Shown: piece by piece, positions 25,663 to 34,246 of the stretch
How positions within the stretch are numbered: the stretch's first letter is position 1
Layout of the letters: each line of letters opens with the position of its first letter
Origin: Salipiger marinus
GTDB taxonomy: Bacteria > Pseudomonadota > Alphaproteobacteria > Rhodobacterales > Rhodobacteraceae
NCBI RefSeq assembly: GCF_900100085.1
Contig: NZ_FNEJ01000018.1
Span: forward strand, 1 to 64,000
DNA length: 64,000 nucleotides
Direction: 5' to 3'
Made by a program: the position numbers and the translations under genes
The notes under the pieces: generated by a model
The model's database searches: none
What the model saw: only the letters and a program-made list of their open reading frames with translations
What the model was told of the DNA's origin: nothing

Positions 25663-26162
25663 ATCAGCTGGCGAGCGCAATCCCCCTTTCCCCGGGCACA
25701 CTTACCCTGCGGCCACGGTCATCGGGATGCCGAGTGCCGTGAAGCGGTTGAGGACCGCCACCCGGATCTGGACCTCCGCCACCTGGCGGTCGAATTCCCG
25801 GGACATCAGCCGCTGGCCGAGCAGCTTCACGCAGTTCATTCTCGTCTCGACCCTGCTGCGCCGGCGGTACCCGCTCCAGTTCCGCCAGAGTGCCCGGCCC
25901 AGGTGCTTCGATGCTCGCAGGATCTCGTTGCGTGCGCGAGCTCCTGCCGTGTCCGGCTTCCAAGGCCGGGCGTTTCGACGGGGTGGAATGATCGCTGTTG
26001 CTCCACGGGCCGCAATGGCATCGTGGCAGGCGCGTGTGGCGCAGGCACCGTCAGCCGAGACAGTGGCGATGTCCTCGTTCGCCGAGATCTGGGCGAGAAG
26101 GTTCGGCAGCATCGGGGCGTCGCCGACATTGCTTGAGATGACCTCGACCGCCCGGATCGCTC
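25648..26162 (-). mobile_element. IS5-family element fragment, 5'-truncated
   Basis: One terminal repeat (GGCGCTGTTGGATAAATC) is present at 25648. The transposase N-terminus and the other end are missing. The sequence changes abruptly near 26162 to the beginning of a WGR-domain gene. This points to a deletion adjacent to the IS. Confidence 0.75.
25702..26162 (-). pseudogene. IS5-family transposase, C-terminal fragment
   Basis: The frame encodes IRAVEV, then GDAPMLPNLLAQISANED and TVSADGACATRACHDAIAARG, ending LGIPMTVAAG. It aligns with the last half of the transposase at 2307, without the frameshift found there. The first half, with the first catalytic Asp, is missing. Confidence 0.8.
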
Positions 26163-26266
26163 TGGACGCTCATTCGGTAGAAGCGCCGCATGTTGACGGC
26201 CGGGTCGATCCGCTTGAGACCGATCACGGTCGGGAACACCTCGAGCTCGTGCAGTAGGTCGAGCAT
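26163..26266 (-). pseudogene. WGR-domain protein, N-terminal fragment
   Basis: From ATG 26266, after a GAGGTGG site, the frame reads MLDLLHELEVFPTVIGLKRI and then DPAVNMRRFYRMSVQ. This matches the start of small WGR-domain proteins. Homology stops near 26163, where IS5 sequence begins, so only about 34 residues remain. Confidence 0.6.
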
Positions 26267-26269
26267 TGA

Positions 26270-26625
26270 GCAGCCACCTCTTCAGCGGCCAGTTTTTCAG
26301 CCGGCGCTCGGCGTCTCCACTCAATTGGAACCAAGGGCCGGGATTGGGGGCTCGCGCCCCCACCTCGAACTTCATGACCGGGATCGGACGCCTCGATGTG
26401 TTGAACTTGGATCTGGCGCCCATGCCAAGCGTGATCCACGCCGTACATCTGGGGCGGCATGGCATGCGCCCGGCAGTGGCGCAATTGCTGGATTGGCTGA
26501 AAGTCTCTGCGAAACGCCTTGTATGACGGACCCGTGCGGCACGAGGCGAACAGATATCTTCCGCAAACAAAGGAAACCGATCAGGCTGATCTATGTGGGC
26601 GTCGCCGACGCAGATACCTGCGCGT
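26270..26625. other. Stretch with no recognised gene
   Basis: About 350 bases lie upstream of the WGR fragment. Open frames are present on both strands but none is recognisable or has a good start. It may contain decayed transposase DNA. Confidence 0.35.
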
Positions 26626-26937
26626 TCAGCCGTGAAAATCTTCCTTGAATCTGTCGATCTGATGCATGCGCTCATGCAGGATCGCGACGATACCGATATC
26701 GCCGTCGGACAGTCGGCGCCAATAGACGATGTGGTGTTCGTACCGAAAGAAGAACCCTTCGACGCCGAACTCTGCCGGGATCAGCTTTGAGGCGACGCCA
26801 TGGGCCTCGATCCGTTCGAACGCTTCGAACATGCCGGTGATGTAGCGGTCCGCCTGGACCTCGCCCCATCGGTCGCGCGTATAGCGGTAGATGTCATCGA
26901 GGCGGAGTGATGCCGCCTCCTGAACCCGGATCGCCAT
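26626..26937 (-). CDS. parE: RelE/ParE-family toxin
   Basis: This 103-aa toxin has the ParE pattern RLDDIYRYTRDRWGEVQADRYI, AFERI and FRYEHHIVYWRRL. Family members inhibit DNA gyrase or cleave mRNA. It starts four bases after the antitoxin stop, so the pair is one operon. It probably stabilises the element. Confidence 0.85.
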   Translation of the reverse strand: MAIRVQEAASLRLDDIYRYTRDRWGEVQADRYITGMFEAFERIEAHGVASKLIPAEFGVEGFFFRYEHHIVYWRRLSDGDIGIVAILHERMHQIDRFKEDFHG

Positions 26938-26941
26938 CTGG

Positions 26942-27196
26942 TCAGGCCCGGTTGCGAGCGATGACTTCGGCGGCCGTCAGCGGCCTGTAGCTGGTCTCGG
27001 GCGCTGCGAAGGCGCGGGTCAGCTCGGCCTTCAGCCGGTCGAAAGCCTCCTGCTCGGCCCGCTCCTTGTCTCGCCGGATCAGGTCGCGCACGTATTCGCT
27101 GATGTTCTCGTAGGAGCCGTTCTCGCCGACATTGGCCGCGACGAAATCGCTGAGCGCACCGCTCAGACGGACGGTCATGGTCGTGGTGCGGGACAT
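26942..27196 (-). CDS. parD: ParD-family antitoxin
   Basis: This 84-aa protein has an N-terminal ribbon-helix-helix (TTTMTVRLSGALSDFVAANV, then YENISEYVRDLIRRDKER) and a disordered C-terminal toxin-binding tail. The start is ATG 27196 after AGGAG. A promoter (27226-27253) lies upstream on the minus strand. Confidence 0.85.
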   Translation of the reverse strand: MSRTTTMTVRLSGALSDFVAANVGENGSYENISEYVRDLIRRDKERAEQEAFDRLKAELTRAFAAPETSYRPLTAAEVIARNRA

Positions 27197-27225
27197 GGAA
27201 GGCTCCTCATGCTTGGCGCGTATTC

Positions 27226-27253
27226 AATATAACCAAAAAACACTACACATCAA
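27226..27253 (-). promoter_or_regulatory. Promoter of the parDE operon
   Basis: Minus-strand TTGATG (27248-27253), a 16-nt spacer and TATATT (27226-27231) lie 30 bases before the parD start in an AT-rich stretch. Confidence 0.55.
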
Positions 27254-27308
27254 GTCTGGCGGCGGTGGAGCAATTTGGCCTCCCCGCCGCCTCAGTGGCG
27301 GCTTGACC

Positions 27309-27611
27309 TTATTCGGCATCCGCGCCGTCGTGCCGATCGGCCAGCAGCAAGACCATGTGGAACACGATATCCGAGTGCCTGGCCAGTGCGATCAGATGCT
27401 CGCCGCTGGGTCCACGCTCGCCCGCAATCCAGTATTTCACGGTTCGCTCGCTGGCGCCCGTCCACCGCATCGCCGTCTTGACTGCTCGATGCGTCAAGCC
27501 GAGTTCGTCCCGAAGCGCCGCGGCAATGGCGGTCCGGTAGTCGGCGGCATCGGCTTCAAGGTGCACATTTGTGCCCGTTTTCGGCACAAATGTGCCCGTC
27601 TTGGTCCGCAT
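27309..27611 (-). CDS. Small helix-turn-helix regulator-like protein
   Basis: This 100-aa protein starts at ATG 27611 after a strong AAGGAGG. It has a putative helix-turn-helix in the middle (LGLTHRAVKTAMRWTGASERTVKYWIAG, about 38-65) and a hydrophobic C-terminus. It is divergent from the recombinase operon at 27736. A pair of near-palindromes lies in its first codons (27563-27595), so it is probably an autoregulated repressor of itself and perhaps of the recombinase genes. No exact family is recognised. Confidence 0.65.
   Translation of the reverse strand: MRTKTGTFVPKTGTNVHLEADAADYRTAIAAALRDELGLTHRAVKTAMRWTGASERTVKYWIAGERGPSGEHLIALARHSDIVFHMVLLLADRHDGADAE
27563..27595. promoter_or_regulatory. 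Double palindromic operator inside the regulator gene start
   Basis: GCACATTTGTGC (27563-27574) and GCACAAATGTGC (27584-27595) are exact inverted copies, and each is itself nearly palindromic. Their centres are 21 bp apart, two helical turns, which suits cooperative binding of two dimers on one DNA face. Confidence 0.55.
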
Positions 27612-27735
27612 CTCTGCGTCCTCCTTCGATAATACTCTGGGAAGGACATGAAAAGCGGCAGTTCGTATTTGCGCCCAATCTGCGGTAGAGGGCCATCAGC
27701 TCGAAGCAGCCCACATGATTTCTTGGGAGGCGGGC

Positions 27736-29313
27736 GTGGCTCGGGGAAAAGCACCATTATCCGAAGGAGAAACCGAGCCGTCCGCGCAGCTGCTGGCTGC
27801 GGAGTACGTCCGGATGTCGACCGAGCATCAACAGTATTCAACCCAGAACCAGGCGCAGACGATCCGCGAATACGCCGAACGCCGCGGCATCAGGATTGTC
27901 AAAACCTATTCGGATGATGCGAAAAGCGGCCTGATCATCGGCGGCAGGATGGCATTGCAGCAGATGATCGCCGATGTCGAATCCGGCGTGGCCGACTTCA
28001 GCGTGATTCTGGTCTATGACGTCACCCGCTGGGGACGTTTTCAGGACACCGACGAATCTGCCTATTACGAATATCGCTGCCGAAAGGCGGGAATGCAGGT
28101 CGCCTATTGCGCCGAGCAATTCGAGAACGATGGTTCTCCGACCTCTACCATCGTCAAAAGCGTCAAGCGGGCAATGGCGGGCGAATACAGCCGTGAGCTT
28201 TCAGTGAAGGTCTTCGCGGGCCAATGCCGTCTGATTGAGCTCGGCTATCGTCAGGGCGGCCCGGCGGGCTTCGGGTTGCGTCGCGCCCTGCTCAATGAGC
28301 GGGGCGAAGTAAAAACCGAACTGAAGCGCGGTGAGCACAAGAGCCTTCAGACGGATCGCGTCGTCCTGGTTCCCGGACCAGACGATGAGGTCCGGACGGT
28401 GCGCTGGATCTACAGCCAGTTTCTGAAGAAGGGCCTGTCGGAAACCGAAATTGCGACAGAACTGAACGCGCGCGGCATCCTCACCGATCTCGGGCGGGCC
28501 TGGACCCGCGCGACCGTCCATCAGATCCTGACCAATGAGAAATACATCGGCAACAACGTCTACAACCGGCGCTCGTTCAAGCTGAAGCGAAAGCGGGTCG
28601 CAAACGGCCCGGAGATGTGGATCCGCTCGGACGGCGCCTTCGATGCCATCGTCGAGCCGAAACAGTTTCAGAAGGCCCAGGCCATCATCGCGGCACGCAA
28701 CCGTCGCTTCTCGGATGAGGTGATGCTGGAGCGCCTTGCCCGGCTCTTCCAGCGTCATGGTTACATTTCCGGGCTGGTGATCGACGAAGCAGATGGCATG
28801 CCGTCCAGCGGCGCCTATGCCCATCGCTTCGGCAGCCTGCTCAGGGCCTATTCCCTTGTCGGGTTCACCCCGGATCGCGACTATCGCTACATCGAAGCCA
28901 ACCGCCTGTTGCGGCAATTTCACGGCGACGAGATTGAGCGCGTGATCCACGAAATCACCCTGCTTGGCGGTGCTGTGATCAGGAACCCTGCGACGGACCT
29001 GCTGATCATCAACGGCGAATTCACGGCATCCGTCGTCGTCGCCCGCTGCCGCGAAACCTCCTCAGGCGGCCTGCGCTGGAAGATCCGCTTCGACACCGGA
29101 CTCGCGCCCGACATCACCATCGCCATCAGGATGAACCGCACGAACACTGACGCGCTCGATTACTACCTGCTGCCCCAATTCGAGATGCGGAGCAAACCTC
29201 TGGGGCTTGCAGAGGAGAATGGCCTGATGCTGGACGCCTTCCGCTTTGAAACGTTGAACTTTTTCTTCGACATGGCCCGGCGCGTTTCCGTTTCCGAGGT
29301 GACACCATGGTGA
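27736..29313 (+). CDS. Large serine recombinase
   Basis: This 525-aa site-specific recombinase has the resolvase catalytic domain at the N-terminus, with Ser28 in AEYVRMSTEHQQYSTQNQ and DVTRWGRFQD downstream. A recombinase domain follows (GLSETEIATELNARGILTDLGRAWTRATVHQILTNEKYIGNNVYN), then a long C-terminal part. GTG 27736 is chosen over ATG 27715 because GGGAGG is five bases upstream of it. Its stop overlaps the next gene's start by seven bases. It could integrate or excise this element or invert a segment. att sites were not found. Confidence 0.85.
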   Translation: MARGKAPLSEGETEPSAQLLAAEYVRMSTEHQQYSTQNQAQTIREYAERRGIRIVKTYSDDAKSGLIIGGRMALQQMIADVESGVADFSVILVYDVTRWGRFQDTDESAYYEYRCRKAGMQVAYCAEQFENDGSPTSTIVKSVKRAMAGEYSRELSVKVFAGQCRLIELGYRQGGPAGFGLRRALLNERGEVKTELKRGEHKSLQTDRVVLVPGPDDEVRTVRWIYSQFLKKGLSETEIATELNARGILTDLGRAWTRATVHQILTNEKYIGNNVYNRRSFKLKRKRVANGPEMWIRSDGAFDAIVEPKQFQKAQAIIAARNRRFSDEVMLERLARLFQRHGYISGLVIDEADGMPSSGAYAHRFGSLLRAYSLVGFTPDRDYRYIEANRLLRQFHGDEIERVIHEITLLGGAVIRNPATDLLIINGEFTASVVVARCRETSSGGLRWKIRFDTGLAPDITIAIRMNRTNTDALDYYLLPQFEMRSKPLGLAEENGLMLDAFRFETLNFFFDMARRVSVSEVTPW

Positions 29314-30200
29314 GCGATATCGAAACCCACGCCGAGGTTCAGATTATCCCCATTGCGGCCATCACCGTGGAAAATCCGCGAGAACGATCTGAAAAGACCT
29401 TTCGTGCGCTGGTGGACAGTATCGGCAAGGTCGGGCTGAAGAAGCCGATCACCGTCGCGCAGGATGACACGGCGTCAGGGGATGCCTATCGGCTGGTCTG
29501 CGGTCAGGGGCGGATGGAGGCCTATGTTGCACTGGGCGAAACCCACATCCCGGCCATCGTCGTGGACGCGAACGAGGTCGAACGACTTCTGCGTAGCGTG
29601 ATCGAGAATATCGCCCGCCGTCAGCAGCGACCGCTCGAGCTGCTGCAGGACATCGCCATCCTGCGCGACCGAGGATACTCGGACCACGACATCACCGAGA
29701 AAACCGGATTGTCATGGTCGTACGTTCACGAAATCGGCGAGTTGATCGCCAACGGCGAGGAACGACTGCTGATCGCGGTCGAGACCGGTCAGATGCCCCT
29801 CAGCGTCGCACTGTATATCACGAGGGCGGAAGAGAAGGATGTGCAGAAGGCGCTGGAAGCGGCCTATGCCTCGGGTGAATTGCGCGGCAAGAAGCTGCTT
29901 GAAGCACGGCGGCTGGTGGAACTGCGCCACCGGCACGGCAAGAAAAAGGGTGCCACACGCACAAAACGATCTGGGGTGCGGATGACATCGGCGGCGCTGG
30001 TCCGGGCCTATCGTATCGAGGCAGAACGCCAGCAGGACATGATCCGCAGGGCCCAGTCGACGCGCGGCAACCTGCTGTTCCTCGACGCAGCGTTCCAGTC
30101 CCTGCTCAAGGATGAGAATTTCCTCACTTTGCTCCGTGCCGAGGGGTTGGATTCCCTGCCGAGCATGGTGGTCGACGGTCTCAAGGAACCTCGGGCATGA
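29307..30200 (+). CDS. ParB-like nuclease/partition-domain protein
   Basis: This 297-aa protein has an N-terminal ParB domain (IPIAAITVENPRERSEKTFRALVDSIGKVGLKKPITV), a CGQGRMEA nucleotide-box-like segment and the box II-like ENIARRQQRPLELLQDIAIL. A helix-turn-helix follows (YSDHDITEKTGLSWSYVHEIGELI, about 132-155). The stop overlaps the next start as ATGA. No ParA gene is in this operon, so classical partition is doubtful. A role in helping or directing the upstream recombinase is suggested by coupling only. Confidence 0.8.
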   Translation: MVSDIETHAEVQIIPIAAITVENPRERSEKTFRALVDSIGKVGLKKPITVAQDDTASGDAYRLVCGQGRMEAYVALGETHIPAIVVDANEVERLLRSVIENIARRQQRPLELLQDIAILRDRGYSDHDITEKTGLSWSYVHEIGELIANGEERLLIAVETGQMPLSVALYITRAEEKDVQKALEAAYASGELRGKKLLEARRLVELRHRHGKKKGATRTKRSGVRMTSAALVRAYRIEAERQQDMIRRAQSTRGNLLFLDAAFQSLLKDENFLTLLRAEGLDSLPSMVVDGLKEPRA

Positions 30201-31132
30201 CACATATGGGCAAAACGCCCCCGCCCAAGGGGCCAGGATTTGAGCCGACCCTGCGTCAGATCCCGATCGCCACCATCCTGCCGGTGAAGCAACTGCCGAT
30301 CACGGTTCCCAAGGGCCAGAAGTATGCACAGATCGCCGCATCGATCCGCGAGGCCGGCTTGATCGAACCGCTCGTGGTTGCGCGCGCTCCTGGTCAGGAC
30401 GGCACGTTCATCCTGCTCGATGGTCATGTCCGTCTGCATGTCTTGAAGGAAATGGGCGAGGAAACCGTCACCTCCCTGGTCGCCACAGACGACGAGTCTT
30501 TCACCTACAACAAGCGCATCAGCCGTCTCGCGACAATTCAGGAACACAAGATGATCTTGCGGGCCATTGAGCGTGGCGTGCCAGAGGCCCGTATTGCTGC
30601 TGCACTGAATGTGGATGTGGCGTTGATCCGGCGAAAGCGGACATTGCTGAACGGCATCTGCCCCGAGGCTGCTGAACTCCTGAAGGACAAGCATTGCCCG
30701 GTCAACAGTTTCAGGTCCCTGCGCAAGATGAAGCCCTTGCGGCAGATTCAAGCGGCGGAACTTATGATCGCCGCGAACAACTACACGGTGGCCTATACCG
30801 AGGCCATCCTTACCGCGACCGATGCCGAAGACCTTGTCGATCCGGAAATGAAAAAAGAAACCTCTGGCATTACGCGCGAACAGGCGGAGCGGATGAAGGC
30901 CGAAATGGCCAGCCTGCAGAAGAACATCAAGTTGATCGAGGGGACGCTTGGCCCCGATCATTTACGCCTTGTGGTAGCGGGTCGCTACGTCGAACGGCTG
31001 CTCACGAATGAACGGATCAATCGCTATCTCGAAAAGAACCATGGAGAGATCCTCGGCGAGTTAGGTCGAATCGTGGCGGGCCTGTCTCGACCGGAACCGT
31101 CTTCGGAAGGGCCCGACGAGGCGGACGATTAA
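30197..31132 (+). CDS. RepB/ParB-like protein with plasmid-partition C-terminal domain
   Basis: This 311-aa protein has an N-terminal ParB-like domain (LRQIPIATILPVKQL, IAASIREAGLIEPLVVAR, LLDGHVRLHVLKEMG) and a helix-turn-helix (VPEARIAAALNVDVALIRRKRTLLNGI). Its C-terminal part resembles the RepB domain (LRKMKPLRQIQAAELMIAANNYTVAYTEAILTAT). The canonical GERR-type box is changed to DGHVR, so CTP hydrolysis may be altered. It is the third gene of the coupled recombinase operon. Confidence 0.78.
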   Translation: MTHMGKTPPPKGPGFEPTLRQIPIATILPVKQLPITVPKGQKYAQIAASIREAGLIEPLVVARAPGQDGTFILLDGHVRLHVLKEMGEETVTSLVATDDESFTYNKRISRLATIQEHKMILRAIERGVPEARIAAALNVDVALIRRKRTLLNGICPEAAELLKDKHCPVNSFRSLRKMKPLRQIQAAELMIAANNYTVAYTEAILTATDAEDLVDPEMKKETSGITREQAERMKAEMASLQKNIKLIEGTLGPDHLRLVVAGRYVERLLTNERINRYLEKNHGEILGELGRIVAGLSRPEPSSEGPDEADD

Positions 31133-31473
31133 GGGATTCTGGAACAATCTGACGATGGGGACCCGGACCCAGTTCAAGCGCGGGGACCGCGGGAGACGCC
31201 GGACTGTGGGCCGGATCAAGCGCGGAGGTGGGGATGGCGGCGAACCCGTTCGGAGCCCACCAAGGTCGGCGGACATATCGCCGACCACGCAGGTATTCTT
31301 TTGCGATGACTATCTGCGATGTTTGACGGGCGCGCTGCATTCGACCGGATATTGGGTGCCAGTTGGGTTGGCGGCGCGCCCGCGAGTGACCACGTTTTGG
31401 TTGGCCAACACTTCGGTACTCAATGCCTGTCTGCCGCGATGCAGGGCAGGCCAGAATGGATTGGGCCCGCAAG
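31133..31473. other. Gene-free stretch after the recombinase operon
   Basis: About 340 bases contain two similar CAAGCGCGG blocks (near 31175 and 31218) but no supported gene. It could hold a terminator or a recombination site. Confidence 0.35.
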
Positions 31474-32316
31474 TCATCTCGATATCTCGCCGGCCAGCAC
31501 CGCGAGTCCGTGCACCGCCAAGGTCGCTGAAAACCTCTGGCACTCAAACTTGCGGATCACATCGAGGACCCGCGCTTCGTAGGCAGCGTGTCCAATCAAG
31601 CGACACAAGTCGGACGCGTGGAACTGGCGGTTCGCCGTTGGTGCGGCTTGCATCTGTCTCAGCAATTCGCGCTCTTTGGGGTCCGTTGTTGGTCTCGCGG
31701 GCGGCTTGACCGCGGGACGAGTTGGAGTTCCCGACGAATTTCGCCACCGGCGCATGAAGCCAAGCAGGAAGCCGGCCGGCACCCTGCCGTTGCCTCGCGA
31801 CCGGTTGAAGGCGAGGAAGCGATCCCAGATGACCTGGGTGTCGATGTTCCAGCAGGGCAACGTGGCCTTCACTGCTTTGATGAGCTCTGCCCAACTGGTC
31901 TGAAAAACGTTCGAACTCGCGGTGATATCGATCAGCCCTGAGAAGATAGTTTTGTTATTATTATCTCTAGATAGTGATGTGTCGCCTTCACCTGACACGA
32001 GATCATGGGTTTCACGCTCCTCGTCGAAGGCGGAAAACCGAAAGATCCAGGGCGCGAACTTGCCATTCGGCTTCGCCCGCTCGAGCTGCAACTGCGAAGC
32101 CTCAAGTTCGTTCAGAAGAACCGTAAGATACTGCCGTGAGACACCCATCTTCTCCGCCAGGGCCGAGAGGGTGAAGGCTGCCGTTCCGCGCGACAAACCG
32201 TTGTAGCCATCCTTCCAGGCGATGGCGTCGAGGATGAGGGTGGCAAGCTTGTGCGCTGCGACAGAGAGATTTGTCTGTGTAATCCGTCGCAGGATCAGGC
32301 CGGTCGTAGGTTCCAT
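31474..32316 (-). CDS. Winged-helix DNA-binding protein, possible regulator or replication protein
   Basis: This 280-aa protein starts at ATG 32316 after AAGGAGA. The N-terminal half has a helix-turn-helix (FTLSALAEKMGVSRQYLTVLLNELEASQLQLERAKP, about 48-83) like those in Crp-type regulators and some plasmid initiators. The C-terminal half has no recognised motif. A low-GC run near 31,950 stands out within the gene. Regulation of transfer genes or replication are both possible. Confidence 0.6.
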   Translation of the reverse strand: MEPTTGLILRRITQTNLSVAAHKLATLILDAIAWKDGYNGLSRGTAAFTLSALAEKMGVSRQYLTVLLNELEASQLQLERAKPNGKFAPWIFRFSAFDEERETHDLVSGEGDTSLSRDNNNKTIFSGLIDITASSNVFQTSWAELIKAVKATLPCWNIDTQVIWDRFLAFNRSRGNGRVPAGFLLGFMRRWRNSSGTPTRPAVKPPARPTTDPKERELLRQMQAAPTANRQFHASDLCRLIGHAAYEARVLDVIRKFECQRFSATLAVHGLAVLAGEISR

Positions 32317-32548
32317 AGTCGAGGTCTCCTTGGAGATCCGACGCCATGTCGTGAGACAACAACATTCTTGCCAGCAAAACAACTTTGCTGGTTGCAGGTG
32401 TTTTAGCGGTGCGCTAGGAAACTCTTGTTCACGGAGTTTTCTAGCGCGGCGTCAGGCTTCACGGTCTGGCGTCGTATCCTTTTCTTGGGGGTTAAGGGGT
32501 GCCACGCTTGGTCGTCAGGGCAAGAACGACGAAGCGCGGGCCGGTTTG

Positions 32549-33202
32549 TCAGTAGTGAACTTCTTCGAATCCGTAGCTGCCTGCGTTATCTCGCCAGTCG
32601 ACGAAGACGGATCGGTATAAATAGCTGCCACACCGATCAGGGATGCTCAGGCCAGCTGCGGCCGGCACTTGGCCAACGTTGGATCTTGTCCATCGGTAAT
32701 CGCCCTGCACGCCGTAGGACCCCAATCGCGTGAGATCGCTATGATGACATGTGCCATCTCGGTTCTCGTACTGGCTATACTCGATGTGATAGACGCGAAT
32801 GCTGCGCACGAAATCAAAGGCGTCGCCCGAAATGTCGATGTCGGCTTGCTCATCCGCTTGGACGCGGACTAGGGGAATTGGATTCGAGGCCTGCGGTTCG
32901 GGCGGATTGCGGAACGTGATGTCATAAAGGCGTTCCATAGGCGACATTGGACTGGGGTCTTTGAACGACACACCCATTGGGCACCGCCAGATTTGTAAGG
33001 GCGGCTCGATCGGCCATGGCGTGATCCGCCGAATGAAGACCGCTCTGGCATGCGCGCAGGGCGCAGAGGCAGGCCAACCGCCCGCAAGGCAGAGGAGGAT
33101 CGCACAATCCACCTGATAGGCCTGAGCCGGAGCTGACGAGGCCATTAGTCCGGATATGCTTATTGCCGTGGCTGTTGCCACGCCGTGGATCACGTGCTTC
33201 AT
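32549..33202 (-). CDS. TrbM-like secreted conjugation protein
   Basis: This 217-aa protein has a signal peptide (MKHVIHGVATATAISISGLM, cleavage near APAQA) and then YQVDCAILLCLAGGWPASAPCAHARAVF, the Cys-rich start typical of TrbM-type proteins. Further Cys (CPMG, CHH, RCGS) suggest periplasmic disulfides. It faces away from the VirB operon but shares with it a 29-bp upstream element (33231-33259), so it is probably co-expressed with the secretion system. Confidence 0.65.
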   Translation of the reverse strand: MKHVIHGVATATAISISGLMASSAPAQAYQVDCAILLCLAGGWPASAPCAHARAVFIRRITPWPIEPPLQIWRCPMGVSFKDPSPMSPMERLYDITFRNPPEPQASNPIPLVRVQADEQADIDISGDAFDFVRSIRVYHIEYSQYENRDGTCHHSDLTRLGSYGVQGDYRWTRSNVGQVPAAAGLSIPDRCGSYLYRSVFVDWRDNAGSYGFEEVHY

Positions 33203-33230
33203 GATGCCGACTCCATCTATAATGGTGCAG

Positions 33231-33259
33231 CGATACGAAACAACATTAATGATAGCAAG
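33231..33259 (-). promoter_or_regulatory. Shared conjugation promoter/operator, copy 1
   Basis: Read towards the TrbM-like gene, this 29-bp element begins CTTGCTATCATTAATG and ends TATCG. It differs by one base from 34624-34652. Its core CATTAATG is a perfect palindrome. TTGCTA with TGTATC/CGTATC-like sequence at 15-16 nt spacing could be a -35/-10 pair. Confidence 0.65.
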
Positions 33260-33663
33260 GAGATTTGATTGATGGTTGCGTGCGATTGTTCGCTTGTCTA
33301 GCTTGATGGCTTCCAAGAACTGACGTCGGTTCTGGCTGCTTCGGCGTCTTGAAAGTGGCCAAAATTGCGGACCTCTTTCATGTTAACTTTCACTCAAATA
33401 TCTGTAAAAAAATACAAATATAGCATTTCAATGCGGCCACGAAAGCGGTCATGGAAGAACAGGCCGCATGAGCCCGTCACACGGAGAGTCGCAGCGCTCA
33501 TGGTCTCAGGAATGGCAGAACGGAAAACTGTCTCGCCTGGTTCCCCGGCGGGAATCCGGGCGCAGAAGGACGGGGTGGAGCAACGAGCCTATGTTGGGAC
33601 CGAACATGACCTTGAAGATTTATGTCAGTATCTGATACGATTGAGCATGGATAGGAGAGTCTG
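33260..33663. other. AT-rich gene-free stretch upstream of parDE-2
   Basis: This contains an AT-rich block (about 33,370-33,440) unlike its surroundings. Near the end is the palindrome GTATCTGATAC (33628-33638), which may be the ParD operator. Confidence 0.4.
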
Positions 33664-33906
33664 ATGCCAAACGTCCACCTGACCGAACCGATGCAGAAAT
33701 ATGTGCAGGCGCAGATCGAGTCCGGCGCCTACGCCAATTTGAGCGAAGTCGTGCGCGCCGGCGTCAGGATGCTGATGGAGCGGGATGGCGCCCGGCAGTT
33801 CTATTCCCTCAAGGCCGACCTAGAGGAAGCAGCCTCCCTGGCCGAAAATGGGGATTTCGCCGAGTTCGATGCTCATGCCTTCGAACCGGATGCGTTTGAT
33901 CGCTGA
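33664..33906 (+). CDS. parD: ParD-family antitoxin (second pair)
   Basis: This 80-aa protein has a ribbon-helix-helix start (PNVHLTEPMQKYVQAQIESG, YANLSEVVRAGVRMLMERDG) and an acidic toxin-binding tail. It precedes its toxin by five bases. It is unlike the antitoxin at 26942, so cross-neutralisation is not expected. Confidence 0.88.
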   Translation: MPNVHLTEPMQKYVQAQIESGAYANLSEVVRAGVRMLMERDGARQFYSLKADLEEAASLAENGDFAEFDAHAFEPDAFDR

Positions 33907-33911
33907 CCCAC

Positions 33912-34232
33912 ATGACAATTCGGCTTTCCGGTCGGGCCAGGGCCGACCTTGAAGAGATCCGTGCCTACACCGTCGAAACTTGGGGTAGGGACCGATGGCT
34001 CGTCTATTACCGCCAGTTGGTCAACGCCTTCGAGCAGATCACCGGGGATCCCGACCGGGGTCGGGACAGGAGTCTCTTCGTTCCGGGGATGCGGTCCGTC
34101 AACTGCCAACGTCACGTGATCTTCTACAAGCGGCTAGATGCGGCGGACGGGGCGGCAGTCATCCTGCGCATCGTGCACCTGCGCCGCAACATGCCCGCGC
34201 TCGTCTACTACGAGGATCTCGACGGCGGTTAA
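33912..34232 (+). CDS. parE: ParE-family toxin (second pair)
   Basis: This 106-aa protein has the ParE pattern (RARADLEEIRAYTVETWGRDRWLVYYRQLVNAFEQI, RSVNCQRHVIFYKRL, ILRIVHLRRNM). It is the partner of the preceding antitoxin. The pair sits between the two copies of the shared conjugation promoter. Confidence 0.88.
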   Translation: MTIRLSGRARADLEEIRAYTVETWGRDRWLVYYRQLVNAFEQITGDPDRGRDRSLFVPGMRSVNCQRHVIFYKRLDAADGAAVILRIVHLRRNMPALVYYEDLDGG

Positions 34233-34246
34233 GCCCTTGCGTTTCC

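Noticed and set aside
26280-26650. Possible IS66-type transposase remnant
   Set aside because: A few frames looked suggestive, but no block could be assigned with confidence.
29307-31132. A plasmid replication or partition locus (repABC)
   Set aside because: RepB/ParB-like proteins are present but neither an adjacent ParA nor a RepC gene is found, and the operon starts with a recombinase.
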